36,073 nucleotides of DNA, taken from CAZXVW01 sp964644025 (GTDB lineage: Bacteria > Acidobacteriota > Terriglobia > Bryobacterales > Bryobacteraceae). The position numbers and the translations under genes were made by a program. Shown here piece by piece: positions 1 to 8,553 of this stretch. The stretch covers positions 1 through 36,073 of the forward strand of contig CAZXVW010000019.1 of assembly GCA_964644025.1 (NCBI GenBank). Direction: 5' to 3'. Position 1 is the first letter of the stretch, and each line of letters starts with the position of its first letter. Below the pieces are notes generated by a model, which was not told where the DNA came from, ran no database searches, and was given only the letters and a program-made list of their open reading frames with translations.

Positions 1-29
1 AAGCACGCAACGAAGTGAACGCGTCACGC

Positions 30-55
30 CCGGCTCGCGCCGGAAAGCGAGCCGG
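30..55. repeat. GC-rich hairpin
   Basis: CCGGCTCGC at 30-38 is perfectly complementary to GCGAGCCGG at 47-55, with an 8-base loop. There is no T-run on either side, so it is not a textbook intrinsic terminator. It could end transcription of a gene to the left of the window or be part of a dispersed repeat. Confidence 0.5.
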
Positions 56-143
56 CCGGCGTGGCTTTTGACGACAACTGCAGGATCCCTTGTGATCTCG
101 AGCAACAACACAAGTCAGCGATCCCGGCTGACGGAGGCTGGCC

Positions 144-210
144 GGTGGTCCCTGGCCGGGGGGTCCCTGGTCCTTGGTCGGTGGTCCCTGGTCGGTGGCC
201 GGTGGGCGGT
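144..210. repeat. Degenerate G-rich tandem repeat
   Basis: Short units resembling GGTCCCTGG and GGTCGGTGG recur several times. The right end, GGCCGGTGGGCGGT at 197-210, recurs exactly and in the same orientation at 1523-1536, just after the next gene. The run of G blocks could also fold as a G-quadruplex on the + strand. Function is unknown. Confidence 0.6.
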
Positions 211-352
211 AGCCGGAAGCGGGACGGAAAGCGCTGTAAACTCTTGGGAGACGGGTCCCGTCTTTAAGCCTTAGCGTGGCTCGACACAGAAGGCGTTCGC
301 GCCAAGGCACGTGTTCGTGGTCCAGCACAATCCCGGGATGAGGGATACGAAG

Positions 353-1507
353 ATGAAAACAACAAAGAGGATACGAGCCGAATTTATACTCTGCGCCTTA
401 ATGCTATTGGGCGCGCCAGGCGGGAGGGCCGCCGACAAATACCGGGTGTACCTGGGCACGGCTGGGACCCTGGAAAACGAAGGCGTTTTCCGCAGCGTCC
501 TGGATGTAAGGACCGGTCAGCTCAGCCAGCCTGAACTGGCAGTTGCCGCACTGCGGCCGGGGGTCATCACCATTCATCCGGCGGGAACCCACCTGTACAC
601 AATAGGGAAGCCAGCCGGATATAAGGGCCCGCGAAGCGGGTCGGTGTGCGCGTACAAGATCGATCGAGACAGCGGATCCCTGACATTGTTGAACTACGAA
701 GAGACCAAGGGACAAGGTCCGTGTTACCTCCAGATCGACCACCAGCGGCGCAATATTCTCGTGTGCCATTACATGAGCGGCAACATCAGTGTTCTGCCGA
801 TTGCCGCAGACGGTTCCGTGAGGCCCGTGTCTTGCGTTCAGCAACATAGCGGATCGAGCCAGAACCCGATCCGGCAGGACAGGCCCCATCCTCATTCCGT
901 AACCCTTGACGCGGCGGATCGCTACGCGTTCGTTACCGATCTCGGTCTGGACCGGATCGTGATCTACCGGTACGATTCCGCAAAGGGAAAACTCATCCCG
1001 AGTAACTCACGATACGTCGCGACGAGGCCGGGCAGTGGCCCCCGCCACTTCGTGTTCGGGCCCGGGGAACGGTTTGCCTACGCGAACCTGGAGCTCACCT
1101 CCGAGGTAACCGTCTTTCGCCACGATGCCGAACACGGCTCCCTGCAACCGGTTCAGACAATTTCCACATTGCCTGACGATTACGCCGGCAGGAACGCGAA
1201 CGCAGGGATCCGCATTACGCCCGACGGGCGGTTCTTATACGTAACGAACCGGGGGCATAACAGTGTCGCAATGTTCGCCGTTGACTCGAAGAGCGGCAGG
1301 TTGACGTGGCTCGGCAGCGCGGCAACCCCGGGTGAGGTTCCCCAAAGCCTCGCTATCGATCCCACCGGCAGGTGGCTGATTGCGACGGACATGCGATCCG
1401 GCCACGCGAGGGTTTTCAAGATCAACAAGGAAACCGGGCGGCTGACCCACGCGTGCACCATCACTGTTCCCAAGGTCAACACTGTCGTATTCCAGCCACT
1501 TGATTAG
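353..1507 (+). CDS. Exported lactonase-family beta-propeller protein
   Basis: Member of the lactonase family related to 6-phosphogluconolactonase YbhE/Pgl, a seven-bladed beta-propeller. Family-type blade motifs are visible: HPHSVTLD, then GSGPRHFVFGP followed by FAYANLELTSEVTVF, then ITPDGRFLYVTNRGHNSVAMF and GEVPQSLAIDPTGRW. The chosen ATG at 353 gives 384 residues beginning MKTTKRIRAE, with a hydrophobic core and an AxA-like end (GGRAA) typical of a signal peptide. A GAGGG sits 8 bases upstream. A GTG at 311 is in frame but would put 14 extra residues before the signal. Export makes cytoplasmic pentose-phosphate lactonase activity unlikely; an envelope or periplasmic lactonase or binding role is inferred. 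It lies alone between two copies of a G-rich repeat. Confidence 0.82.
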   Translation: MKTTKRIRAEFILCALMLLGAPGGRAADKYRVYLGTAGTLENEGVFRSVLDVRTGQLSQPELAVAALRPGVITIHPAGTHLYTIGKPAGYKGPRSGSVCAYKIDRDSGSLTLLNYEETKGQGPCYLQIDHQRRNILVCHYMSGNISVLPIAADGSVRPVSCVQQHSGSSQNPIRQDRPHPHSVTLDAADRYAFVTDLGLDRIVIYRYDSAKGKLIPSNSRYVATRPGSGPRHFVFGPGERFAYANLELTSEVTVFRHDAEHGSLQPVQTISTLPDDYAGRNANAGIRITPDGRFLYVTNRGHNSVAMFAVDSKSGRLTWLGSAATPGEVPQSLAIDPTGRWLIATDMRSGHARVFKINKETGRLTHACTITVPKVNTVVFQPLD

Positions 1508-1510
1508 TCC

Positions 1511-1540
1511 CCGGCGGCCGCCGGCCGGTGGGCGGTGGGC
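1511..1540. repeat. Perfect GC palindrome followed by repeat copy
   Basis: CCGGCGGCCGCCGG at 1511-1524 is a perfect 14-base palindrome beginning 3 bases after the lactonase-type stop codon. It runs into GGCCGGTGGGCGGT (1523-1536), an exact same-orientation copy of 197-210. A weak terminator role is possible, but no T-tract follows. Confidence 0.55.
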
Positions 1541-1595
1541 ATGGAGCAGGCAGCATTTTGATTCCACGGCGATTCTTGTGCCATGATGAGCCACG

Positions 1596-3233
1596 GTGCG
1601 AATTACCAGGCGAGACGTGCTGGCCGGGATTCCGGCGGTGCTGGTGCAAGCCAAGGCGCCGGTTCCGGAAAAGACCGTGGTGCTGACCTTCGATGACGCT
1701 GTCCGGTCCCATCTCACCTTCGCCGCGCCCCTCCTGAAGCGACTTGGCTTCCAGGCAACCTTCTTCGTTACTCACCGCTGGATGGCGGACCGCGAGCATT
1801 TCCTCAACTGGGAAGAGATAGCCCGGTTGCACCAGATGGGGTTCGAGGTCGGCAACCATAGCTGGGGCCACTTGAACTTTTCGAGTCCCCGCAACGCCGC
1901 TCATCTGGCCGGACAGCTCGCCCTGGTGGAGAACGCGCTGGCGAAGGCCGGCGTGCCGCGGCCGGTGAGCTTCGCCTGGCCGGGGAACTTCTTCGGTCCG
2001 GAGGCACTTGGCGTGCTGCGCCAGTCCGGGTACAAACTTGCCCGGCGGGGCGCCGCGCCCGAGGACGCCTCGGCTAAGGCAGCCGACGGGCCGGCGTTCG
2101 ATCCCGCGCGGCACGACCCGTTGCTGATTCCCAGCACCGGGATCGCGCAGCCGGACTGGACGCTGAAGCAGTTCCAGCACGTTGTCGAAAAGGCCGCCGC
2201 CGGCCGCGTCATTGTGCTCCAGTTTCACGGGGTTCCGGACGAGGCGCACCCGTGGGTGCACACGCCGCCGGAGAGGTTCGAGCGCTATATGCGCTATCTC
2301 AAAAACGGCGGATACCGCGTGATCGCGCTGCGGGACCTGGCCCCGTACCTGGACGCCGGGCGCCCGCCCGCCGATCCCTTGGCCGGCGAGCGCTACCGGA
2401 AACCGAAGGGTCCGCCGCCATTGCCGGTGGAGGTGGAGGCCACCCGCAAGGACCTGAACTTCTGGCTTTCTGACATGCTGATCCATCACCGGTACACCAT
2501 GGCGGAAGCCGCGCGGGTGTGCGGGCTCCAACCGGCAGAAATTCGGGAGCGGAAACCCAGGCCGCTGGCGCCGGCGCGGGTTCTGCCCTACCCGGGCGGC
2601 CGCCATCCCCGCATCGGGTTTCTGGAAGGCGCCATCGACCCGCTGCGCGGGACCAAGGCGAGCGTCTTTCTGCCCTGGGATCCAGCGGGCTACGTGGTGG
2701 TCGACCTCCCGGAGGCCATCTTCAGCAACCTGGGATTGACGTTCCTGGCGCACACGCACATCCCGAGCATTTGGGATGAACAGAACATCATTATCGAGAA
2801 TAGCGACTGGGAACGCACCGCTGACGGCGGGTTGCGGAACACCTGGCGGCTGCCGAACGGCATTCACTTCGGCGGGCGGATTCAGCCGCGCGAGAAGGAC
2901 ATCGCGATGGAGCTCTGGCTGAGAAACGGTACCGGAAAACCGCTGAGTAAAATGCGCGCGCAGATCTGCATCATGCTGAAAGGCGCGCCGGGCTTCCGCG
3001 CTCAGACCAATGAGAACAAGCTGTTCCAGAAGCCGGTGGCCGCCGTGCATTCCGAGGACGGCAACCGTTGGATCGCTACCTCCTGGGAACGATGCGGGCG
3101 GGTCTGGGGCAACGCGAAGGTCCCCTGCATGCATGCCGACCCGGAGCTGCCGGATTGCGCACCGGGCGAGACGGTGCGCGTGGAGGGGCGGCTGTGGTTC
3201 CACGAGGGGCGCGAATTCACGCCCGGCGGCTGA
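1596..3233 (+). CDS. Polysaccharide deacetylase (NodB-type) with unknown C-terminal domain
   Basis: Residues about 25-250 form a NodB/CE4-type polysaccharide deacetylase domain: TFDD at 31-34 (catalytic and metal Asp), the metal-binding H88-S-x-x-H92 in GNHSWGHLNF, FAWPG at 126-130 in place of the usual RxPxG region, and QFHGV at 209-213 with the late catalytic His. The family removes N- or O-acetyl groups from sugar polymers. The N-terminus MRITRRDVLAG resembles a twin-arginine signal but the hydrophobic stretch is short. A linker (about 255-330) leads into about 215 residues I do not recognise, predicted beta-rich, with landmarks LPYPGGRHPRIGFLEGAIDP and TSWERCGRVWGN. The start is GTG at 1596 with only a weak ribosome site. 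Total length is 545 residues, about twice a minimal deacetylase. Confidence 0.85.
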   Translation: MRITRRDVLAGIPAVLVQAKAPVPEKTVVLTFDDAVRSHLTFAAPLLKRLGFQATFFVTHRWMADREHFLNWEEIARLHQMGFEVGNHSWGHLNFSSPRNAAHLAGQLALVENALAKAGVPRPVSFAWPGNFFGPEALGVLRQSGYKLARRGAAPEDASAKAADGPAFDPARHDPLLIPSTGIAQPDWTLKQFQHVVEKAAAGRVIVLQFHGVPDEAHPWVHTPPERFERYMRYLKNGGYRVIALRDLAPYLDAGRPPADPLAGERYRKPKGPPPLPVEVEATRKDLNFWLSDMLIHHRYTMAEAARVCGLQPAEIRERKPRPLAPARVLPYPGGRHPRIGFLEGAIDPLRGTKASVFLPWDPAGYVVVDLPEAIFSNLGLTFLAHTHIPSIWDEQNIIIENSDWERTADGGLRNTWRLPNGIHFGGRIQPREKDIAMELWLRNGTGKPLSKMRAQICIMLKGAPGFRAQTNENKLFQKPVAAVHSEDGNRWIATSWERCGRVWGNAKVPCMHADPELPDCAPGETVRVEGRLWFHEGREFTPGG

Positions 3234-3263
3234 GGGACCGGCTGGTGTGGAACGAAGAGAAGG

Positions 3264-3335
3264 ACACGCCAAGGCGCCAAGACGCTAAGGATTGCGGCTT
3301 ATTCCCCGGATCTCTCAGCGGCTTTGCGGGAAATC
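3264..3335. repeat. Dispersed AAGGCGCCAAGACGC-type intergenic element (candidate)
   Basis: ACGCCAAGGCGCCAAGACGC at 3266-3285 followed by TAAGG, then CTCTCAGCGGCTTTGCGGG around 3312-3330, looks like the two halves of a short dispersed element often seen between bacterial genes. The right half overlaps the last codons and the stop of the minus-strand phosphoesterase gene. It lies between two convergent genes. I recognise the pattern from memory only; no other copy was noticed in this window. Confidence 0.35.
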
Positions 3336-5783
3336 TGCGAAGTGGAAGCTGCGGACCGGCGGCGGCATGACAGAGCCGGCTCCCTTGATGCTCTTCCAGA
3401 TGATTTCGTTCAGTTCGCGCATCGGGATCAGATCCACGTCGGAAAAGTCCATGCGCAGCGATGCCTGCGCCCCGTAGGAACGCGGCGTATTCTTCGCGTT
3501 GACATCGATCAGCGGCTTGAGGTGGTCAAACGGTGTCAGATCCTTCTTCGTCGCAAACGCGGCATACATGGGATTGGCCGCGGCGTCGTACTGGCTCATC
3601 GGCTGCAAGCCCAGCAGAAGTTCGATGGTCCGGAGCATCGAGCTCGTCGTATACAGCGTGCTGTCGACGCTTCCCAACCTGCTGTACGGGCTCAGTACCA
3701 AACCCACCGTGCGGCGGGCATCCACATGGTCCGGGCCGTTCTGGGCGTCGTCCTCGATGATGAAGATGGCTGTTTCGGGCCAGTACTTGCTGTGGGTCAC
3801 CCGGTCGACGAGCATGCCCACGGCGTAGTCATTGTTGGCGACCATCGCCTGCGGCGTGTAAGCTCCGGGCGCCGTGCCGCGAGTATGATTCTCTGGCAGG
3901 CTCATCACGATGAAGTTCGGCAGGCGCTTCTCGGGATCGGCGCTGTCATAGTTCCTTTCGTATTCGTCGAATTCCCGAATGAAGACCGCCACGTTGTCGG
4001 TATCGCGCATACCGGGCTTATGGAAATCCGGGCAGACATGACCTTGAAGGCCCGTATAGAAGGGCCGCGGCACGACGGTCTTCGTTTCCGGAGAGTAGGT
4101 AGTGCGTTCGCCGTAACTGCGGTAGGTCAGCCCCTTGCGGCGGGCCTGGTCCCAGAGGAAACCGGCAGCCGGGATCAGCGCCGGCACCGGCTGCTCCTGG
4201 CTCTGCCGCCCGTAGCGCGCCGGCCAGTATTTCTCTATGTAATCGGTGGCGTAAGCGGCGTTGGACCACTCGTGGCCGTCCACGCTCACCTCAGCGTCAC
4301 AGTAGAGATTGTCGAACAGGACGAACTGCTCGGCGAGGGCGTGCTGGTTCGGCGTCACCCGCCTTCCGAAGATGGTGAGCCGCGGGTCGCCGTTGCCTTT
4401 GGGGATGTCGCCGAACACCTGATCGTAGGTCCGGTTTTCCTTGATGATGTAGATGACATGACGGATTGGCGAGCCCTGGCCCACGGTTTGCGGCACGATC
4501 GAAGCGGTTTTGGGCGGCCGGGCCCTGGCCAGCAGCTCGTCGTGGTAAGGGCAGTTCTCGTAAACCCTTCGGGTCCAGCCAGCAAGCTTCGTTTTGAGCT
4601 TAGACAGCTCCACGATGTTCACGCTGCCCTGCTGGAGGCTCTTCACGGATTGGGCATCTTCCTTGCCGGTGCGTAATGGGCTGAGCGGACCGAGAACGTT
4701 CGAGTAAGAGCCAAGCCCCTTGCCGTTGCCGATGTATAGCTGCTCCCGTTCCGGGAGCACGGCCAGCGCGGACGGGTACCAGCCAGCCGGAAGAAAGCCG
4801 AGCACCTTACTTTGGGCCGGGTCGGCGATGCTGATCACCGCCACGCTGTTGTTGTCGGCGTTGGCCACAAACAGCAGTTTCGCCTTCGCGTCGAGCGCCA
4901 GCGCGTTTGGGGTGGAGCCCTCAGGCGCCTGCGGGTACAAAGTGGTAGAGATTTTCTCCACCACCGTTCCTTTTTTCGTGTCAATGACAAAGACACTGTT
5001 ATCGTTTGAACAGGCAACGAAGAGCCGGCCGTCGGCAGTGAGCTCCATATCGTTCGGGTTGTCCCCGACCCGGATCGTAGCCACCACGCCCAACGGATCG
5101 GTGTCAATCACGCTGACCGAATCGCTCGACCAGTTCGAGACATAAACCGTTCCGCCATCCGGGCTGATCTCCACGTCGTAGGGCGTCATCTCGACCTTGA
5201 TCCGCTTGAGCAGCTTGCCAGTGGCCGTGTCAAACACCACCACTGTTCCGGGCACCGGGCGGGTGCCGCGATTGGCCGCGAACAGCAGATGCTTCGAAGG
5301 ATGGTGCGTCAGACCGGACCAGTAAATCTCGGTGAGATCGATCTTCTCTTCCAGCGTGCCCACCGGCTGGTGCGAGAGCCGGCCATTCCGGTAATCGAAG
5401 ACGTAGATGGGAGCACGGGTTGGCCGGGCCGGAGGGCGGGCGTTCGCGTTGCCGCCGGAAACGTAAAGTTTCTTGCCATCCGGACTCCAGGCCATTCCGC
5501 CCCAGGCCGACTTCAGCGAAATCCGCTGGACGGCGTCTCCGGTGGCCGTGTCGATGACAACCAGGCCATGCGGATTGTAACCGGAATGCATGGCGACGAC
5601 GGCGCGGCCGTCCGGGGCGCTGACCACGCTCATGATCAGGTCACCGGTCTCCACCGCCTTGCCGATGGGGGTGATTCTCCATCCGTTGGGCAGCAGGTAT
5701 CCGCCCTCAACCGGCCTTGGCTGTTGCTGCGCCAGCAGCAGCCCGGCAGCCAGCGCTGTCCAGACAATCATCATTCGCTTCAT
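3315..5783 (-). CDS. Exported YVTN beta-propeller / phosphoesterase fusion (active-site complete)
   Basis: An 822-residue exported protein. The signal peptide is MKRMMIVWTALAAGLLLAQQ. Residues about 25-395 are a YVTN/YncE-like propeller with repeats such as GGTVYVSNWSSDSVSVIDT and GRLFVACSNDNSVFVIDT. Residues about 440-740 are a phosphoesterase domain of the phospholipase C/acid phosphatase type: IIKENRTYDQVFGD with E449 and N450, DGHEWSNAA around 502-510, ENHTRGTAPG around 631-640, and IEDDAQNGPDHVD with D678, D679, D685 and H686. In this family the Glu-Asn pair and the late acidic pair hold the metal. The substrate is unknown; hydrolysis of a phosphate ester outside the cytoplasm is inferred. 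The ATG at 5783 has AAGGAG 7 bases upstream; the ATG at 5789 would leave only 1 base. It follows a TPR gene in the same direction. A diverged paralogue lies at 19894-22299. Confidence 0.85.
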   Translation of the reverse strand: MKRMMIVWTALAAGLLLAQQQPRPVEGGYLLPNGWRITPIGKAVETGDLIMSVVSAPDGRAVVAMHSGYNPHGLVVIDTATGDAVQRISLKSAWGGMAWSPDGKKLYVSGGNANARPPARPTRAPIYVFDYRNGRLSHQPVGTLEEKIDLTEIYWSGLTHHPSKHLLFAANRGTRPVPGTVVVFDTATGKLLKRIKVEMTPYDVEISPDGGTVYVSNWSSDSVSVIDTDPLGVVATIRVGDNPNDMELTADGRLFVACSNDNSVFVIDTKKGTVVEKISTTLYPQAPEGSTPNALALDAKAKLLFVANADNNSVAVISIADPAQSKVLGFLPAGWYPSALAVLPEREQLYIGNGKGLGSYSNVLGPLSPLRTGKEDAQSVKSLQQGSVNIVELSKLKTKLAGWTRRVYENCPYHDELLARARPPKTASIVPQTVGQGSPIRHVIYIIKENRTYDQVFGDIPKGNGDPRLTIFGRRVTPNQHALAEQFVLFDNLYCDAEVSVDGHEWSNAAYATDYIEKYWPARYGRQSQEQPVPALIPAAGFLWDQARRKGLTYRSYGERTTYSPETKTVVPRPFYTGLQGHVCPDFHKPGMRDTDNVAVFIREFDEYERNYDSADPEKRLPNFIVMSLPENHTRGTAPGAYTPQAMVANNDYAVGMLVDRVTHSKYWPETAIFIIEDDAQNGPDHVDARRTVGLVLSPYSRLGSVDSTLYTTSSMLRTIELLLGLQPMSQYDAAANPMYAAFATKKDLTPFDHLKPLIDVNAKNTPRSYGAQASLRMDFSDVDLIPMRELNEIIWKSIKGAGSVMPPPVRSFHFADFPQSR

Positions 5784-5790
5784 GGTCATG

Positions 5791-5796
5791 CTCCTT
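5791..5796 (-). promoter_or_regulatory. Ribosome binding site deciding the start at 5783
   Basis: The minus strand reads AAGGAG here. Spacing is 7 bases to the ATG at 5783 and 1 base to the in-frame ATG at 5789, which favours 5783. Confidence 0.7.
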
Positions 5797-5845
5797 CGAC
5801 TCTGCGGGACGTTCTCCCTTAACATACACTCCGCCCCTGCTGGAA

Positions 5846-6658
5846 TCAGTGGTTGGATTCCGTTGACATGTTGCTTTCCCAGATGGCCAACGCCCGCCGG
5901 GCCAAACGGTCTGCTTCCGCGTAATCGCCCAAGGCGCGATATAACTCCCCCAGATTGTTCAAGCTGATCGCGACGTCCGGATGATTCTCGCCCAGGGCTT
6001 TCTCCCGGATGGCAAGCGCGCGCCGGAAATAACGCTCCGCTTCCGCGTAGTGCCGGCGGGCCAAGGAAATCTCGCCCAGGCCATCCAGGCTCCGGGCCAC
6101 GCCGGATTGCGCCGTTGCTCCAGCGCGCTCCAGGATGGCCAGCGCCCGCTGGTAGAGTGGTTCCGCTTCGGCGTACTTGCCTTCCCCGCCGCAGGCCTCG
6201 GCAAGGTCGTTCAGCGCCCGGGCCACCAACGGGTGCTGTGCTCCCTCCGTATCTTCCCAAATGGCCAGGGCCCGGCGCGACAACGGCTCCGCCGCGCTAA
6301 ACTTTCCCTGGCGCCGGTACAGGCCGGCCAGCGTGGCAAGGCTTTCGGCAAGCTGGCGGCTGCGGCGCCCGAACACCTTTTCCGCCGTCTCGACGGATTG
6401 CCGGGCAAACCCGACCGCTTCCTCCAACCTGCCCTTCCGCGAAAACTCCGCAACCCTCTCACTGAGCTGGCGCCAGCGCGCGGCAGCAGTGGTAAGAGCA
6501 GGCGCCGAGTTTCCGGAAGCGCCGTCTTGCCCACCGGCTTGCCGGCTCCCGCGACCGGGCGGCCCGCCGGTTCCGAGGGCCAGCCAGCCGAAACCAGCCA
6601 ATGGGCCGGCCAGCAGGATCCACAGCAGAGCAATGACACCGTAGCGAGGGTCGCGCAC
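5846..6658 (-). CDS. Membrane-anchored TPR-repeat protein
   Basis: A 270-residue protein with an N-terminal hydrophobic segment (about 7-29, ALLWILLAGPLAGFGWLALG), a Gly/Ala-rich linker and then about five tetratricopeptide repeats of the kinesin-light-chain type with 42-residue spacing (about 60-265). Clear units include SLATLAGLYRRQGKFSAAEP, DLAEACGGEGKYAEAEPLYQ, LDGLGEISLARRHYAEAERY and LNNLGELYRALGDYAEADRL. TPRs are protein-binding scaffolds with no catalytic role. The start is GTG at 6658 with no strong ribosome site. Its stop lies 62 bases before the start of the propeller-phosphoesterase gene on the same strand, so the two may share a transcript and the TPR protein may be its partner; that is inference. 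Confidence 0.8.
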   Translation of the reverse strand: MRDPRYGVIALLWILLAGPLAGFGWLALGTGGPPGRGSRQAGGQDGASGNSAPALTTAAARWRQLSERVAEFSRKGRLEEAVGFARQSVETAEKVFGRRSRQLAESLATLAGLYRRQGKFSAAEPLSRRALAIWEDTEGAQHPLVARALNDLAEACGGEGKYAEAEPLYQRALAILERAGATAQSGVARSLDGLGEISLARRHYAEAERYFRRALAIREKALGENHPDVAISLNNLGELYRALGDYAEADRLARRALAIWESNMSTESNH

Positions 6659-6844
6659 TTTTTCTACTCTATCGTAAGCCGGCCAGGAGGTGGACCCTGT
6701 GGTGCGGTCGAGCGGGACGCCGGCACCCGCAGCCGATCCTCATCGCCCAGCGGCCCCTGCCGGGGCAGGCCGTCCTCTGCAGATGTTCTCCGTGTTTGGT
6801 ACGTTAAGGATTGTTCTGATTCTTGGAAGTGACTCACACGAGCA

Positions 6845-6850
6845 AAGGAG
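6845..6850 (+). promoter_or_regulatory. Ribosome binding site deciding the GTG start at 6858
   Basis: AAGGAG lies 7 bases before the GTG at 6858. The upstream in-frame ATG at 6690 would add 56 Pro/Ala-rich residues in front of the signal peptide, so 6858 is preferred. Confidence 0.75.
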
Positions 6851-6857
6851 AGAAGCT

Positions 6858-8471
6858 GTGAAAGTGCGATCCTTACGTATCATCGCCGTTGTCTTGGGGC
6901 TTGCGCTGCTCGGCGGGCTGGCTCTGATCATCCCCGGATGCCAAGCCGAGAAGGCCCAGCCCCCCAACATTCTGTTTGTTTTCGCTGACGACCATGCCTA
7001 CCAGGCGGTCAGCGCATACGGATACAACCTCAACAAGACACCGAACATCGACCGGCTGGCGCAGGAGGGAATGCGGTTCGACCGCTGCGTGGTGACCAAC
7101 TCCATCTGCGCACCCTCGCGGGCTGTGGTGCTCACGGGCAAGTACAGCCATGTCAATGGCGTCCTCGACAACCGCCTCCCGTTTGACGGGAGCCAGCAGA
7201 CCTTCCCGAAACTGCTGCAGAAGGCCGGCTACCAAACCGCCATTTTCGGCAAGTGGCACCTGAAGACGCTTCCCACTGGATTCGACTACTGGGAAGTTCT
7301 GCCGGGCCAGGGAGTCTACTACAACCCGGACATGCGCTACCTCAAAGGGACCGAGGAAAAGGACGGCAAAATAGTCCAGGTGGAAGGAAGACGCCGCCAC
7401 CAGGGCTACGTGACCGACATCATCGCGGACCTGGTGCTCGATTGGCTGAAGACGAAGCGCGATCCGGACAAGCCGTTCATGCTCATGTACCACAACAAAG
7501 CCCCGCACCGGAACTGGATGCCGGACGCGAAACACCTGTCCATGTACGACGACGTCACCATCCCCGAGCCGGAGACGCTGTTCGACGATTACTCGCACCG
7601 GGCCAGCCCGGCGGCGAACCAGTGGATGGAGATCGCCCGCCACATGCGGATGGGAACCGATCTCAAGGTGGAGCCGAGAATGGCCGGCATCAAGGATGAG
7701 GCCCAGCAGAAGCAGTGGGAGCGGATGCTCGCGCGCCTGACCCCGGAGCAACGCAAGGCCTGGGACGCCGCCTACGTCCCGAAGAACAAGGAGTTCGTGG
7801 CTAAGAAGCTGACGGGCAAAGATCTGGTCCGCTGGAAATACCAGCGCTACATCAAGGACTACCTGCGCTGCATCGCCTCGGTGGATGACAACCTCGGCCG
7901 CGTGCTCGATTACCTGGATGAAACGGGCCTGGCGAACAATACCGTGGTTGTCTACTCCTCCGACCAGGGTTTCTACCTTGGCGAGCACGGCTGGTTCGAC
8001 AAACGCTGGATGTATGAAGAATCTTTCAAGACGCCGCTGCTGGTCCGCTGGCCGGGCGTGGTGCAGCCCGGCAGCGTCAACAAGCAGATGGTATCGAACC
8101 TGGACTTCGCCGAAACCTTCTTGGACGTGGCCGGCGTTCCGATTCCTTCCGATATGCAAGGCCGGAGCCTGGTGCCATTGCTCAAGGGAGAGACGCCGCC
8201 GGATTGGCGCAAGAATTTCTATTACCACTACTACGAATCCATGGTGGCCCACCACGTCCCGGAGCATTACGGCGTGGCCACGGACCGTTACAAGCTGATT
8301 CGTTATCCAGAAACCGACGAGTGGGAGCTGTTTGACTTGCAGAGCGATCCTCATGAGCTCTACAGCCGTTACGGCGACCCCAAGTATGCCGATGTGCAGA
8401 AGCAGCTCTACGCCGAGCTGCAGCGGTTCCGAGAGCAGTTGAAGATCGGACCGGAAAAACCGAAGAAGTAA
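6858..8471 (+). CDS. Lipoprotein sulfatase, N-acetylglucosamine-6-sulfatase-like
   Basis: A 537-residue sulfatase. The N-terminus MKVRSLRIIAVV... has a hydrophobic core ending in IIPGC (C28), a plausible lipobox, so it is probably membrane-tethered. The metal-binding DD is at 44-45 (NILFVFADDHAY). The signature C84-A-P-S-R88 in NSICAPSRAVVLTGKY has the cysteine that is oxidised to formylglycine in sulfatases. The C-terminal metal region is SSDQGFYLGEHGWFDKRWMY, a form I associate with N-acetylglucosamine-6-sulfatase-like enzymes. A charged helical insert (MLARLTPEQRKAWDAAY) interrupts the core. It probably removes sulfate from polysaccharides outside the cytoplasm. No formylglycine-generating enzyme is encoded in the window. 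It is divergent from the TPR gene, with about 200 bases of shared upstream DNA. Confidence 0.9.
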   Translation: MKVRSLRIIAVVLGLALLGGLALIIPGCQAEKAQPPNILFVFADDHAYQAVSAYGYNLNKTPNIDRLAQEGMRFDRCVVTNSICAPSRAVVLTGKYSHVNGVLDNRLPFDGSQQTFPKLLQKAGYQTAIFGKWHLKTLPTGFDYWEVLPGQGVYYNPDMRYLKGTEEKDGKIVQVEGRRRHQGYVTDIIADLVLDWLKTKRDPDKPFMLMYHNKAPHRNWMPDAKHLSMYDDVTIPEPETLFDDYSHRASPAANQWMEIARHMRMGTDLKVEPRMAGIKDEAQQKQWERMLARLTPEQRKAWDAAYVPKNKEFVAKKLTGKDLVRWKYQRYIKDYLRCIASVDDNLGRVLDYLDETGLANNTVVVYSSDQGFYLGEHGWFDKRWMYEESFKTPLLVRWPGVVQPGSVNKQMVSNLDFAETFLDVAGVPIPSDMQGRSLVPLLKGETPPDWRKNFYYHYYESMVAHHVPEHYGVATDRYKLIRYPETDEWELFDLQSDPHELYSRYGDPKYADVQKQLYAELQRFREQLKIGPEKPKK

Positions 8472-8476
8472 AAGAC

Positions 8477-8543
8477 GGGTACAGACCCGCCTCTCCGGGA
8501 TTGACGCAATAGCGCGTTGGGGGGAGAGAGCGGGTCTGTACCC
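8477..8543. repeat. Long inverted repeat upstream of the Nramp-like gene
   Basis: GGGTACAGACCCGC at 8477-8490 is the perfect reverse complement of 8530-8543. The arms extend with CTCTCC (8491-8496) against GGAGAG (8523-8528), leaving a one-base bulge. That is about 20 paired bases per side around a loop of about 26. It fills most of the 82-base gap between the sulfatase stop and the transporter start and ends 10 bases before that ATG. A related, weaker copy lies at 9943-10012. It could be a mobile REP/MITE-like element or an attenuator. Confidence 0.8.
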
Positions 8544-8553
8544 TCAGTGAGTC

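Larger units (their letters stand above)
1..310. other. Gene-free left edge
   Basis: No convincing coding region is seen. The short open frames here are made of the G-rich repeat and have no family resemblance. The stretch contains a 9-bp-stem hairpin (30-55), a cluster of short GGTCCCTGG/GGTCGGTGG-type repeats (about 144-210), and presumably the promoter of the lactonase-type gene that starts at 353. Confidence 0.7.

Noticed and set aside
144..210. Repeat cluster considered as a CRISPR array
   Set aside because: Units are short, degenerate and contiguous, without regular spacers, and no cas genes are present.
61..274. Two short overlapping plus-strand frames at the left edge
   Set aside because: They translate the G-rich repeat and have no ribosome site or homology.
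1511..1524. GC palindrome as an intrinsic terminator
   Set aside because: No T-tract follows on either strand; recorded as a palindrome only.
1476..3272. Long open frame antisense to the deacetylase gene
   Set aside because: It is rich in Arg, Pro, His and Gly with no motif, and the opposite strand has clear deacetylase residues. High GC creates such shadows.
3324..4676. Long plus-strand frame opposite the propeller-phosphoesterase
   Set aside because: Arg/His/Val-rich shadow with no family features; the minus-strand gene is well supported.
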